Below are positions 17,337 to 25,854 of a stretch of DNA of 64,000 nucleotides, one piece after another. The notes under the pieces were generated by a model that was given only the letters and a program-made list of their open reading frames with translations, was not told where the DNA came from and searched no databases. Source of the stretch: Tenacibaculum ovolyticum DSM 18103 (GTDB lineage: Bacteria > Bacteroidota > Bacteroidia > Flavobacteriales > Flavobacteriaceae). The stretch spans positions 526,439 to 590,438 of the forward strand of contig NZ_KE387163.1 of NCBI RefSeq assembly GCF_000430545.1, in the 5' to 3' direction. Both the position numbers and the translations under genes were made by a program. Numbering within the stretch: position 1 is the stretch's first letter; the number at the start of each line of letters is the position of its first letter.

Positions 17337-19676
17337 TTATAAATCTATAACGATTTCTTTTTCTTCCTCCTCTTCACCAAAATACTCTTTATATTTCTTA
17401 GGGTTTACTTTTCTTAAACCTTCCTCCCAAACAACATACTCACCTACTCCATAACGTCCTTGGTTATGCATTACAAAACTATCAACCGTAATTAATGCAT
17501 CAGGTAAATGCGTCCATCCTTGGTCTCCTTTAAAATTCCCAGACTTGGTTACTTCAAAAATTAAAATGAACGAAATATTAGGGTACTTCTTAATAAACTT
17601 ATCTTCAAACTCGTGAGGCTTCATGCCTGTTCTATGAATATACGTATTTATCATATCGATAAAAACAAAATCATAATCACCACTTGCACATAATTTTTCA
17701 AGATCTTTTATTTCTCTTGCTTCAGAAAGAAAAGCATTCTCCTTTTCATATAATCCTGATAACCTCCACAAGTCTTTTGTATTTTTATTTATTCCCTGGT
17801 CTGCAAAATTATAAAGTATGCTACCAAAATTAGTCAAGTAATTTGCCAGTTTTGTTGCTCCTGCTGTTTTACCGTTTTTAGGCTTCCCCCAAATTACTAA
17901 TTTCATTGTTTTTGCAGGTTCTTGCATAAAACTAGCCCACTCCCCTGTAAAAGGCAACGTATCAAAAGTCATATTATTAATATCTGAAGTAGATAAAACG
18001 TTTTTGTTTTGCTTTGTTATTGCTTTTTTAGGTTCATGCAACACTTGTTGCGGTTTTGTTGATTCTTGTTGATTTTTTGTTACAAAGTTGTTGTTTTGTT
18101 GCAACAAAGGTGTTTTATTTTCTGCAACAACTTCTGAAACATCCGTATTTACTGGACTTAAAGCAACAGCCTCTTCTTTTTCATTTTGTTGCAACGTTGC
18201 AACAGGTTTTGCAACAATTGTTGCTTGTTTTGGTGGTAAACTAAGAAATACTTCTTTTACTGGTGGTAAATTAACAACAATTTCTGGCGCATACATTCCT
18301 ACAGCTTCTTTTTGCCTTGCTGTTTTCTTTTTTGTTATTCCTGGTGTTTTCTTTTTTGCTGTTTTTAATAATCCATGTAAATACTTTGGAATGCCGTTTT
18401 CGTCTCGTTGCAAAATAAAGTCCGTTGCCTTTTGCGCTTGTGAACTTGCTCTAAAAATTAATTTATTATCGTCTTTTAGATGTTTTAAAGCACTTTTCCA
18501 ATTCTTTATATATTCTGCATGGTTAGAATTATTACGCCACATAATACCCGCTTCTGCACTTAAAAAAACAGCACCAAATTCTGCTACTAATTCTTCCTTT
18601 GCATAATCCGCATTTCCAAACTTTGCACCAGGAACAAAACGATCTAATCTTTTTTTATGGCCTGTACTATGAATAAACTCGTGAAACAACGTTCTATAGT
18701 AATCCTCCTTAGTATCAAAGTCATTTAACTTAGGCATTTGCACAAAGTCTTTCATAGGGGTGTAATAGGCATTATCTCCACCATGTCTTAACGGTGGATT
18801 TGGTTTTGGATATGCCTTTACAATTGCTTCAGCTGTTGTAATTTTCTCTTTAGCTGTTTTTGCAAATTCTTTTCGGTATTCATCTAATTTAAAATCTATT
18901 CCTTCAATATCTGATCCGTTAAATACACGGTAGTATCTTAATAATGGAACTGTGGATTTATAAATAAAGGAATCTAAACTCCCTCCTTCTTGGAAGTACT
19001 TAATTTTACTTTTATGTTTGTTGATATACGCAACAAATCTTTTCACATCGTAAGTTCCTATCTTTAATTTAGGCACATCTTGTTGAAACACAAACAACTT
19101 TGTAAAATAAACAACCTCATGACTTTTTGATCCTTTCTTAATTTTACCTTTAAGTTTTTCAATTTGCTTGAAGGTTAAAAAGTAAGGGTTCTCAAAACTT
19201 TCCATCCCAAATAGCGTTAAAAGCGCATGATTGATTCCTCTATATGGTTTCTTTGATACAAAGTTAACCGGGTACATAAATTCGTTAATCGTTTCTTGCC
19301 ATTTTTTTTGGTAGCCGTGTCCGGTGACTTCTTCTATTAAAGCAATCATTTTATCAGTGATCATCTGATAAATGTCTACAGCATTAATTTTACCATTTAA
19401 CCCTAAAGCAACATCTTTTACGGGTCTGTTGTACAACGGAATTCCCATTCCTTGTAATTCCGTAACGTCTATCGTTTTTATTTTTTTTGACAACTCAATA
19501 AAAAATTCATCATCAGTAAATTCTTTTAAAATGCTTTGAATTTTACCGTGCATAAAACGAGCTTCTTTAGTTGTGTTTTTTACAAGGGCTAATTGTTTTA
19601 AAAAAGTGGTTAAAAAAACTCTAGTTACTTCGGTATTATCTAATGCGTTGTATTGTTGAATAAGTGATTCTAACAT
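17337..19676 (-). CDS. Polyvalent protein: ArdC N-domain, zincin metallopeptidase, RadA-like ATPase
   Basis: This 779-residue protein has four parts. Residues about 106-260 are an ArdC N-terminal single-strand-DNA-binding domain (KPYRGINHALLTLFGM, FLTFKQIEKLKGKIKKGSKS). Residues 280-430 are the MPTase-PolyVal zincin with HEFIH (His332, Glu333, His336) and a third-ligand region KEELVAEFGAVFL. Residues 440-575 are a Lys/Gln-rich linker. Residues 590-779 are a RecA/RadA-type ATPase with Walker A GKPKNGKT (597-604), Walker B VFIDM and a RadA-like TKSGNFKGDQGW segment. Polyvalent proteins with ArdC and zincin parts are known from phages and plasmids as anti-restriction factors that enter the new host with the DNA. 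It is the last gene of the structural block. Confidence 0.85.
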   Translation of the reverse strand: MLESLIQQYNALDNTEVTRVFLTTFLKQLALVKNTTKEARFMHGKIQSILKEFTDDEFFIELSKKIKTIDVTELQGMGIPLYNRPVKDVALGLNGKINAVDIYQMITDKMIALIEEVTGHGYQKKWQETINEFMYPVNFVSKKPYRGINHALLTLFGMESFENPYFLTFKQIEKLKGKIKKGSKSHEVVYFTKLFVFQQDVPKLKIGTYDVKRFVAYINKHKSKIKYFQEGGSLDSFIYKSTVPLLRYYRVFNGSDIEGIDFKLDEYRKEFAKTAKEKITTAEAIVKAYPKPNPPLRHGGDNAYYTPMKDFVQMPKLNDFDTKEDYYRTLFHEFIHSTGHKKRLDRFVPGAKFGNADYAKEELVAEFGAVFLSAEAGIMWRNNSNHAEYIKNWKSALKHLKDDNKLIFRASSQAQKATDFILQRDENGIPKYLHGLLKTAKKKTPGITKKKTARQKEAVGMYAPEIVVNLPPVKEVFLSLPPKQATIVAKPVATLQQNEKEEAVALSPVNTDVSEVVAENKTPLLQQNNNFVTKNQQESTKPQQVLHEPKKAITKQNKNVLSTSDINNMTFDTLPFTGEWASFMQEPAKTMKLVIWGKPKNGKTAGATKLANYLTNFGSILYNFADQGINKNTKDLWRLSGLYEKENAFLSEAREIKDLEKLCASGDYDFVFIDMINTYIHRTGMKPHEFEDKFIKKYPNISFILIFEVTKSGNFKGDQGWTHLPDALITVDSFVMHNQGRYGVGEYVVWEEGLRKVNPKKYKEYFGEEEEEKEIVIDL

Positions 19677-19683
19677 AAATGTA

Positions 19684-20142
19684 TTAAGCTGTTAATTCAA
19701 ATTGCTTTCCTAATGATTCAAATTGAAGTTTAATCAATAAGTTTTCTTCTATATTACCTTTGAATAATTTTAAATTTGATAAAATGTTTTTTACAGGTAA
19801 AACTGTGGGTACATCTTTAATTTCTAAAGTCTGCTTTGCAGGTATCTGAATATTTGAGAAATTTACATTTGCCGTACCTAAATAGGCATTGCTAGTTTTG
19901 TTATAGAACTTAATTTGCTTTAAACTTAAAAGCTTATAAGTGTTAACTCCAATATGAGTATTGGTTGGGTTATGAATAACAAAAGATAAATTAAATCGAA
20001 TTTGTGTAAAATTTGCTTTTAAATTATTTATTCCACTAATTTTTATAGCCAATTCACTTATTGATTCCTTTACTCTTTGGTACTTTACAGCTGTGTAAAT
20101 CCCTATTCCTGCAACTAATCCTAAGATTACTTTTTTTTTCAT
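19684..20142 (-). CDS. LEA14/WHy-like membrane-anchored protein
   Basis: This 152-residue protein has an N-terminal membrane segment (MKKKVILGLVAGIGIYTAVKY) and a beta-sandwich-like domain: FNLSFVIHNPTNTHIGVNTYKLLSL, then IKFYNKTSNAYLGTANVNF and QIPAKQTLEIKDVPTVLP. The pattern VxxNPTxxxIxV and a following proline-rich strand are typical of LEA14/WHy domains. Its position, 7 bp before the polyvalent gene and after the spike gene, suggests a virion or envelope protein. A role in the virus membrane is inferred. Confidence 0.6.
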   Translation of the reverse strand: MKKKVILGLVAGIGIYTAVKYQRVKESISELAIKISGINNLKANFTQIRFNLSFVIHNPTNTHIGVNTYKLLSLKQIKFYNKTSNAYLGTANVNFSNIQIPAKQTLEIKDVPTVLPVKNILSNLKLFKGNIEENLLIKLQFESLGKQFELTA

Positions 20143-20153
20143 TTATAAAGTAT

Positions 20154-20258
20154 TTAATTCTTTTTTCTCCAAAGCTTTATTAACAGCATTCCTAATAATG
20201 AGAAAAACAAAAATCCTACGTGATTTATAATAGGCTCATTATCTATTGTTATATTTGT
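20154..20258 (-). other. Membrane-anchor-like frame without ATG after the spike gene
   Basis: In the -1 frame relative to the spike gene there is an open stretch of 34 codons (TNITIDNEPIINHVGFLFFS, then LLGMLLIKLWRKKN and a stop). It overlaps the last codons of the spike gene and fills the otherwise empty gap before the LEA14-like gene. It has one hydrophobic helix and a positive tail, as in C-terminal anchors, but no ATG, and no classic slippery site lies in the overlap. It may be a tiny gene with an unusual start, or an extension of the spike. Confidence 0.35.
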
Positions 20259-21520
20259 CTATTAATAATGGCATCATTATTAATCGTCGATATTAAATAA
20301 GTACCTCTTACCTGTATTTTACCGTTTGTAAATCTATAACTCATCCCTTCTCTTAGTGTTTGATTCCTATCGTTTACACTATTATATCCTTGCAAAACCA
20401 GTTCAAGACTGTTGCTTACTGTAAAGTTGTAAAACAAATCTTTTAAATCGGTATCTAATCCAGAAATATGCATATCAGAAAACACAGGTTGTTGTTTAGC
20501 TACATCTAACCACATGAAATAAGGCAAGCCTTTTATTATAAAATTACCTGATCGAGCTCCATTTCTTTGCGTATTAATATTTAAGATAGTTATTTCAAAA
20601 TGTAATACTTTACCTATCCTATAATACATACCATAAGCATCATAAGTAAATGTATCTGGAGTTTCATTAGCGACAGCTACTAAATTAACAAGAAACGGTT
20701 GAAAAGTACCTGTCTCTATAAAATCATTCGGCATTAACCCTGCGTAATCAACATTAGCTAAAGGGATTATTGCACTCTCTCCTGTACTAGAATTTACAAA
20801 ACCATTTTCAGAAGCTTGAGTATACGCTAAATCAGTAGATGAAGAAGCTCCTGATATCGTTAAATAAAAATTAAAATCGTAGGTCTCATTTAAAAGCAAA
20901 TCGGTACCCAATACAAAATTTGAATAATCCAAGTTATAAACACGATACCTTGCTGTACTTAAATCTAATCTTAAATTGGTTAATGAGTTATCTATTGCAT
21001 CAGCGTTTTCAGAATCTATAGAAAGCCTATTTGTTCCTTGCATTCTTTTATCAAAATTATAAGCTCCCTTAGAGGTATCATGTACAAATATTACACTTCC
21101 ATTTAATTCACACAGGTAAAAAACATTACTTGCTGATGGCCTGCGTAACGCTCCAAATAACTGTAATATATTTGATACAGGAGGTACTATTTTTATCGTA
21201 CCAAATTTTAAAGAACTCCCTGATAAATCAATTGTTTTATCAATAGTTGATTCGCCGCCACTAAAAAAACCTCGTACAGCAAATTGTGCAATTAACGCTT
21301 CTGGTGTTTTTGCCCCGAAAGAATCTTCTAATTCATCTAAATCAATATAAAAATTATTAAAGGCTGCTTCTTCTGGATCTGGTTGAATTTGCACACCGTT
21401 TAAATGTTTTGTTACATTTCTTCTAATAGATGAATAACTCGTTTGGGTGTTTCCTTTTTCGGTAATGCTTACCAGGGTAATATTATTTACTTTCTCTATT
21501 TTTATAACTCTACTCATCAT
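20249..21520 (-). CDS. Candidate spike / receptor-binding protein
   Basis: This 423-residue protein has no sequence family I can name with certainty. The C-terminal part (YYRIGKVLHFEITILNINTQ ... GNFIIKGLPYFMW, residues about 310-355) has the Y-x-R-x-G-K-h-x-x-F ... G-x-h-x-h-x-G-L-P-[FY] pattern of trimeric phage fibre or head-binding domains. The N-terminal part (ELEDSFGAKTPEALIAQFAVRGFF) could be the virion-attachment part. The middle is beta-rich. It overlaps the upstream gene by 4 bp (ATGA). Two starts, MM at residues 1 and 2, are possible. Confidence 0.5.
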   Translation of the reverse strand: MMSRVIKIEKVNNITLVSITEKGNTQTSYSSIRRNVTKHLNGVQIQPDPEEAAFNNFYIDLDELEDSFGAKTPEALIAQFAVRGFFSGGESTIDKTIDLSGSSLKFGTIKIVPPVSNILQLFGALRRPSASNVFYLCELNGSVIFVHDTSKGAYNFDKRMQGTNRLSIDSENADAIDNSLTNLRLDLSTARYRVYNLDYSNFVLGTDLLLNETYDFNFYLTISGASSSTDLAYTQASENGFVNSSTGESAIIPLANVDYAGLMPNDFIETGTFQPFLVNLVAVANETPDTFTYDAYGMYYRIGKVLHFEITILNINTQRNGARSGNFIIKGLPYFMWLDVAKQQPVFSDMHISGLDTDLKDLFYNFTVSNSLELVLQGYNSVNDRNQTLREGMSYRFTNGKIQVRGTYLISTINNDAIINRQI

Positions 21521-22044
21521 GATGCATGTTTATTTTTACAGCTACAAGGTTTTTGGTGTGGGTCTGGTCTTGATACTTGCTGAAAAGAAGTTGGTTTTTG
21601 CTCGTTTTCATTTCTCAATATTTCAGGCTGATACCCTCTTTTAAATGTAAATCCACAAAAAGAATAGGTAACCGCCATGATTGACTCGTTTGGAGTTTTA
21701 TTGCTTGTTGCAATTGCTTTTAATACTATTGGAATGTGTGAGCTTGCTACTATTTTTTTATGCAATTCACAGCCTTGAACTTTCCAAATATGGTTATCCA
21801 AAAACAATTCAATGTTTTCTATTTTATAAGGAATATTAAGACAACTTAAGGGACTTATAAAACATGTAATCGCTTGCTGATTCTTTTGAACTAACACAAT
21901 TCTAAATCGTACAGAATCAATGAATTTGACGAACTTATTATATTTTGTAACGCCGATAATTGCAATAATTACAGCGGTAACTAATCCTGTAGGGAAAGAG
22001 CTCTCTTCTGCTGCTTTTTTGTTTGGTAGTTTTGTTGTTTCCAT
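21517..22044 (-). CDS. Small one-helix membrane protein, virion candidate
   Basis: This 175-residue protein is of no known family. A hydrophobic helix lies at residues about 19-35 (TGLVTAVIIAIIGVTKY), followed by a beta-rich region (FRIVLVQKNQQAITCFISPL ... IENIELFLDNHIWKVQGCEL) and a Cys-containing polar tail (HQKPCSCKNKHAS). The beta part resembles in style the LEA14-like protein two genes down. It is coupled to the spike gene by an ATGA overlap. Confidence 0.5.
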   Translation of the reverse strand: METTKLPNKKAAEESSFPTGLVTAVIIAIIGVTKYNKFVKFIDSVRFRIVLVQKNQQAITCFISPLSCLNIPYKIENIELFLDNHIWKVQGCELHKKIVASSHIPIVLKAIATSNKTPNESIMAVTYSFCGFTFKRGYQPEILRNENEQKPTSFQQVSRPDPHQKPCSCKNKHAS

Positions 22045-22047
22045 GAT

Positions 22048-22647
22048 TTAATTTAATGGGATGCCTATTGAAATTTTATAAAAAGCGGTATTGCTTAGTC
22101 CAGGTATATTTAAAAGTCCTGCGCCTGCGCCTATTCTAAATTTGTTTTTAATGGTGTAATCAATCGCTGCTTCAGCTCCTATAAGCGAACTATTAAAGCT
22201 CAATAATGGACTTACATTCAAAAACAAGGTGTTTTTTGTGTTTTCTGTAAATACTTCTCTTTCTATAATTTTGGTGATTATGGAATCGTTTGTAATAACT
22301 TTTAAATCGTGTTTTAAAACTTTTCCTTCTGCAAAAATTGTCGAATACACCGTTGCATTTGATAGATTAAACGTGTCTTTACTTTTTACAACTTCTTTTA
22401 AAACTTCGTTTTTCTTACGGGGTTGCTTAACATATTCAACGATCGTTTTTCTGATAGTATCATAGACCACTAATTCTTTTATATTAAAAATAGTATCGTG
22501 TGAAATACTATCTTTTCGTTGTTCTACTTCCTTGGTAATCGTTGTTTTTTCTGTAGTTATTGATACTGGCTTGTAACATGTTTTCAAATTAAAAAGGAGT
22601 AGGAAAACAATCAGTATTAATAAAATATATTTTGTAAAATTTTTCAT
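22048..22647 (-). CDS. Membrane-anchored protein with beta-barrel-like C-terminus, lysis candidate
   Basis: This 199-residue protein has an N-terminal membrane helix (YILLILIVFLLLFNLKTC, a possible lipobox-like Cys), a long charged central region (about residues 30-145) and a C-terminal part with alternating hydrophobic residues (LFLNVSPLLSFNSSLIGAEAAIDYTIKNKFRIGAGAGLL) ending in IPLN. This looks like a spanin-like or envelope-bridging protein. It overlaps the holin-like gene by 4 bp (ATGA), which fits a lysis module of lysozyme, holin and spanin. Confidence 0.45.
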   Translation of the reverse strand: MKNFTKYILLILIVFLLLFNLKTCYKPVSITTEKTTITKEVEQRKDSISHDTIFNIKELVVYDTIRKTIVEYVKQPRKKNEVLKEVVKSKDTFNLSNATVYSTIFAEGKVLKHDLKVITNDSIITKIIEREVFTENTKNTLFLNVSPLLSFNSSLIGAEAAIDYTIKNKFRIGAGAGLLNIPGLSNTAFYKISIGIPLN

Positions 22648-22952
22648 CGTTTTGTAGGTATCATGGTTTTAATAAATTCAACATCTGAGCATATTTTTAA
22701 AAGTACCTGCACTAAATTCATGGAGGTTAATCCAATTAAAAAACCTACTCCATAAGATGAGTTTTCTGATAAATGAAAAGAATCCACCAACATTGGGGTT
22801 ATGTAAGTCGTTGTCATGGCACCTCCAAAAGCACGAAAGAGATAATTTAAAAATCCTTTCTTATCTTCTGCTCTAGCGCCTATAATTCCTGAAATTCCTC
22901 CTGTTATTAATAAACTTATTTTTATTCCTAAAAAATCAAACATTTCTTGCAT
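22644..22952 (-). CDS. Holin-like small membrane protein
   Basis: This 102-residue protein has two or three hydrophobic segments (ISLLITGGISGIIGARAEDK; FRAFGGAMTTTYITPMLVDS; YGVGFLIGLTSMNLVQVLLKI) and a charged end (TMIPTKR). Its size and position, right after the lysozyme gene and before a spanin-like gene, fit a holin. The start codon lies inside the reading frame of the -1 extension of the lysozyme. Confidence 0.5.
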   Translation of the reverse strand: MQEMFDFLGIKISLLITGGISGIIGARAEDKKGFLNYLFRAFGGAMTTTYITPMLVDSFHLSENSSYGVGFLIGLTSMNLVQVLLKICSDVEFIKTMIPTKR

Positions 22953-23018
22953 TGTCTTGTTGTGTTATTTTATAAATTCCAAAGCCAATACCTAAGAGAA
23001 GGAAAACGGTTAGCAGGC
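22936..23018 (-). other. Transmembrane extension in the -1 frame of the lysozyme gene
   Basis: The lysozyme frame ends ...IIIKKKVAC. A run of nine A precedes the GTA codon there. In the -1 frame, open from just before the A-run, the sequence reads KKSSLLTVFLLLGIGFGIYK, then ITQQDNARNV and a stop at 22936-22938. This frame has no ATG or other good start, has a strong transmembrane helix, and fills the gap before the holin-like gene. A slip on A9 (A AAA AAA) by ribosome or polymerase would give the lysozyme a C-terminal membrane anchor. Confidence 0.55.
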
Positions 23019-23579
23019 TACTTTTTTTTTAATAATGATGTTGAATTTTTTAGATAACAAGCGTACTCTTCTTAGCCAACTTGGACCATGATGGTTAAAA
23101 TCTGGACGACCTTCATAGTACACTTTTCTTGCCAATCCTATTTCAATAAATAGCTGTTTAAAAGCTACTGAATTGACTGCTGCTAATGTTTTTACTCCAA
23201 ATTGACCATCTATTTTTAAGTGTTTTCCGAACTCTTTATTTAAAACAGCTTGTACTATTTTTGTAGTTCTATATGGAGAGGAGTTTATTGCGTGATCTAC
23301 AATCATTTCGGCAACTTCTTGGCTATCGATATAATCGGCTAGAACCTTATCCCAAAACTCATTTTTAAATAGCATGTGCGCCTGTTCTTGGGTAATATTT
23401 AGCATATCTTGCTTTGTTGGTGGTCGATCGATTACCAGTTCATAAAAACGTGCTGAAACACCATAGTTTGTACCTACCAACTCATCTAAAGAATTGAAAT
23501 TACCCCAATCTGTTTCTATTTCTGAATACCCTCCTTCATGTCGCTGAATAGAGGTTTTAAATTTTTCGTAACTCGCCAT
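23010..23579 (-). CDS. GH108-type phage lysozyme (N-acetylmuramidase)
   Basis: This 189-residue protein has the GH108 N-terminal motif with the catalytic glutamate (QRHEGGYSEIETDWG, Glu15), then NYGVSARFYE and the helical middle (LADYIDSQEVAEMIVDHAIN), followed by a peptidoglycan-binding-like segment (LKIDGQFGVKTLAAVNSV). GH108 enzymes cleave the glycan strand of the cell wall. There is no signal peptide, so release needs a holin or the membrane-anchored frameshift form described at 22936-23018. It begins one base from the end of the gene at 23579. Confidence 0.85.
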   Translation of the reverse strand: MASYEKFKTSIQRHEGGYSEIETDWGNFNSLDELVGTNYGVSARFYELVIDRPPTKQDMLNITQEQAHMLFKNEFWDKVLADYIDSQEVAEMIVDHAINSSPYRTTKIVQAVLNKEFGKHLKIDGQFGVKTLAAVNSVAFKQLFIEIGLARKVYYEGRPDFNHHGPSWLRRVRLLSKKFNIIIKKKVAC

Positions 23580-23965
23580 TATAAAACTACTTTTTTAACG
23601 TTCTTTTCTTTTTTTTCTTCATCATTCTTTGATAACAAATCAAACAGTAATAATGTCCCTGCGATACCTCCAAAAACCTTCCATCCGAGATAACTTTTGG
23701 GTGGTGGTATGTCTAAATTAACTTCGTCTAGCATATCAAAACTGGCATCCAGTTTTAATACTTCGGGTACTGCTGAAGCTTCAATTGTCTTAATTCCTTT
23801 ACCTAAATGCGAAAAGCTTAGTTTTGCTTCACTTCCTATTAATAAAGAGTAATTCCCATCTATATCGGTCGTAGTTCCTAATGTAGGATTGCCTTCAACG
23901 GAAATATGTACTCCAGGTATTCCCATACCTGTTTCATCTATTATTTTTCCTTGCTTAGTAAACAT
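23579..23965 (-). CDS. Carboxypeptidase-regulatory-like domain plus membrane helix
   Basis: This 128-residue protein starts with a CarboxypepD_reg-like beta fold (IIDETGMGIPGVHISVEGNP, TLGTTTDIDGNYSLLI), the module found at the N-terminus of many bacteroidete TonB receptors. Residues about 92-112 form a membrane helix (SYLGWKVFGGIAGTLLLFDL), then a charged tail. A host surface module on a small membrane protein in a virus-like block may be an envelope or vertex protein. The function is unknown. Confidence 0.6.
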   Translation of the reverse strand: MFTKQGKIIDETGMGIPGVHISVEGNPTLGTTTDIDGNYSLLIGSEAKLSFSHLGKGIKTIEASAVPEVLKLDASFDMLDEVNLDIPPPKSYLGWKVFGGIAGTLLLFDLLSKNDEEKKEKNVKKVVL

Positions 23966-23968
23966 TTT

Positions 23969-24757
23969 TTATTTTTTTTCGTTTGTTACTTGATGCTGTA
24001 CAACTACGCCTGTTCTAGTAAATGGCAGTGACCAGAAATATGCTTCAATGATGTAGTAATTTTCTTTGGTGTTGTAATTTTCTTTACTTTTATCTTTGTA
24101 GGTGTATACTCCGTGCGCAATTACCTTTCCTACTTCCTCCCTAAACTTTAGCTTATCATAAAAAACACCAGTGCCTTTCCATGCACCATTTTCTTTTACT
24201 GCTTGATTTACCGTAATACCGTTTTTATCGGCGCAATAAAGGGTACTTCCTATAGGGTATAAAGTGGTGACATCATTTTGTGAACTCGAACTAATAATGC
24301 TCCAAAATCGTTTTAGCTCTTCAGTATCTAATCCTTTACGAACATCTGTAAATAAATTACGATCAAATAATATATAATAAGCATGTGATACCGCTTTGAT
24401 ATTCGATACCTTGGTGGCAATATCATTTAACGCTGCTTCATCTGTTGAAATATTTATAGATGAAATCAGCATGCTTAATAAGCTTGACTCTGGAAAACCT
24501 ATTCTTGTAAATGATTCGTAAATAATAGCTGCTGCTGTTAAGTTCGGATTCCCTGCATTATTTCTTGCAAAGTTGCTTGCTCGTAGCTTTTTATATTGGT
24601 TGTTTGCCAAGCGTAATCCTGCAATAATTCCTAAACCAAGTAAAATAACTTTAACCGCATTCACTCCTTGTCCAATTGCTTTTTGTCCTTCTTTTGAATT
24701 TACTACTGTAGTTGCTGCTGTGATCGCTAAAGGGTTTCCCATTCCTTGATTTTTCAT
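23969..24757 (-). CDS. Membrane-anchored protein of unknown function
   Basis: I do not recognise this 262-residue protein. A hydrophobic helix lies at residues about 34-52 (VILLGLGIIAGLRLANNQYK). The rest is mixed: a helical part (AIIYESFTRIGFPESSLLSM), then a beta-rich C-terminal part (IGSTLYCADKNGITVNQAVK; NYYIIEAYFWSLPFTRTGVVV). It lies between the 62-residue gene and the CarboxypepD_reg-like gene in the structural block. A virion membrane protein is the likeliest reading. Confidence 0.5.
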   Translation of the reverse strand: MKNQGMGNPLAITAATTVVNSKEGQKAIGQGVNAVKVILLGLGIIAGLRLANNQYKKLRASNFARNNAGNPNLTAAAIIYESFTRIGFPESSLLSMLISSINISTDEAALNDIATKVSNIKAVSHAYYILFDRNLFTDVRKGLDTEELKRFWSIISSSSQNDVTTLYPIGSTLYCADKNGITVNQAVKENGAWKGTGVFYDKLKFREEVGKVIAHGVYTYKDKSKENYNTKENYYIIEAYFWSLPFTRTGVVVQHQVTNEKK

Positions 24758-24767
24758 TGCTTTTGGT

Positions 24768-24956
24768 TTAAATAAAGCTTTTTAACATTTTACCGTTTTT
24801 AACAAACTTTTCACTTGCTCCTGGCTTTCCTACCATTTCAGCTAAAAGAATCAATGCTTCTGTTGATCCATGTTTGTCTATTTTTTCTAAAGCCGATTGA
24901 CGATTCATTTTATCCACAATGTCTTTTCCTGATACTTCTACTTTAAAACTCCCCAT
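24768..24956 (-). CDS. Small protein of the structural block
   Basis: This is a 62-residue protein of no known family, rich in Lys and Gly (KVEVSGKDIVDKMNRQSALE). The gene overlaps the end of the coiled-coil gene by one base and precedes the membrane protein gene by 10 bp, so it is real by context. Confidence 0.55.
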   Translation of the reverse strand: MGSFKVEVSGKDIVDKMNRQSALEKIDKHGSTEALILLAEMVGKPGASEKFVKNGKMLKSFI

Positions 24957-25834
24957 TATTTTACCAATTCTTGTATGTTATGTTTTTTTATTAATTCTTC
25001 TAATTCAGTTTTAAATGGTGCTACGCGCATCATTGCTACTGCTAAAAATGATAGTTGCTTTGCGAACGCATCATTTATATTGTTAGATTTTATTAAATGA
25101 ACAAAGGCTTTTTTATCTTCGGATAATCCTTCAGTTATATCTGGCGCAGCCATACCGACTGAAGCTGTTTCTGGTAAAAAATTACCCGCCATTTCAAGGG
25201 CTTTATTAATTACAGTAGGATCAATCAGTGGTTTTTTATTTAAGCGTTCTTCTTTTAACGCCAATTCCTTTACTTGATCTGCAATTTCTATAGCTGCCTT
25301 TAGCTTTCTGTTTTCAGAAGACAATTCATCAAACTTTAATTCTTGCCTTGTGTGTTTTGCTTTTAAATCACTAAACCTTTCTTTTAATGTCTCGTGCGCT
25401 GCAGCAGTAGTATGCAATTTTATAACCTCTGGCATCGACATTCCCATAGATGCATTCATACCTTGATTTTGTTGGTAATAGTTTAAATTAGAAACAGGCG
25501 GTGCAATAGTTGGCTGATTTTCTATTGCACGCACTGTTTCATGAACCACCTTCTCTGGCATTTTGTTTTCTGTACTATTAATTCTTATACATAAATCAAC
25601 TTTGCGTTTTGAACTTCCGTTAGGCTTAAATTTCTGTATGCCTAAAGCTACTAGGTTGTGTGTATAGTGTAATTGAGACAGAAGATCTTTTAGAGAACTC
25701 GATTTTCCTGTTAAATCAGCATAGGAAAGTTTTTTATAGTATTTTTCATCTTGATTTTCGTAGTTGAAAATATCTATAGAATTACGGGGGTCTGCTTTTA
25801 AAAAATCAACTATTTCTTCTAATGTGTTTTGCAT
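24956..25834 (-). CDS. Coiled-coil protein of the structural block
   Basis: This 292-residue protein is not a family I can name. Residues about 145-210 are a strong coiled coil (TLKERFSDLKAKHTRQELKF; DELSSENRKLKAAIEIADQV). The N-terminal 80 residues are polar and look globular. The middle (residues 100-130) is Gln/Asn/Met-rich. There is no membrane helix. It could be a scaffolding, minor capsid or genome-organising protein. Confidence 0.5.
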   Translation of the reverse strand: MQNTLEEIVDFLKADPRNSIDIFNYENQDEKYYKKLSYADLTGKSSSLKDLLSQLHYTHNLVALGIQKFKPNGSSKRKVDLCIRINSTENKMPEKVVHETVRAIENQPTIAPPVSNLNYYQQNQGMNASMGMSMPEVIKLHTTAAAHETLKERFSDLKAKHTRQELKFDELSSENRKLKAAIEIADQVKELALKEERLNKKPLIDPTVINKALEMAGNFLPETASVGMAAPDITEGLSEDKKAFVHLIKSNNINDAFAKQLSFLAVAMMRVAPFKTELEELIKKHNIQELVK

Positions 25835-25854
25835 CTTGATCGGTGGTCATTTAA

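Noticed and set aside
18056..18606. Plus-strand open frames opposite the polyvalent gene
   Set aside because: They are mirror frames of the Gln-rich linker and zincin region; their Leu/Cys/Phe-rich composition comes from the TTGCAACA repeats. The minus-strand frame has clear domains.
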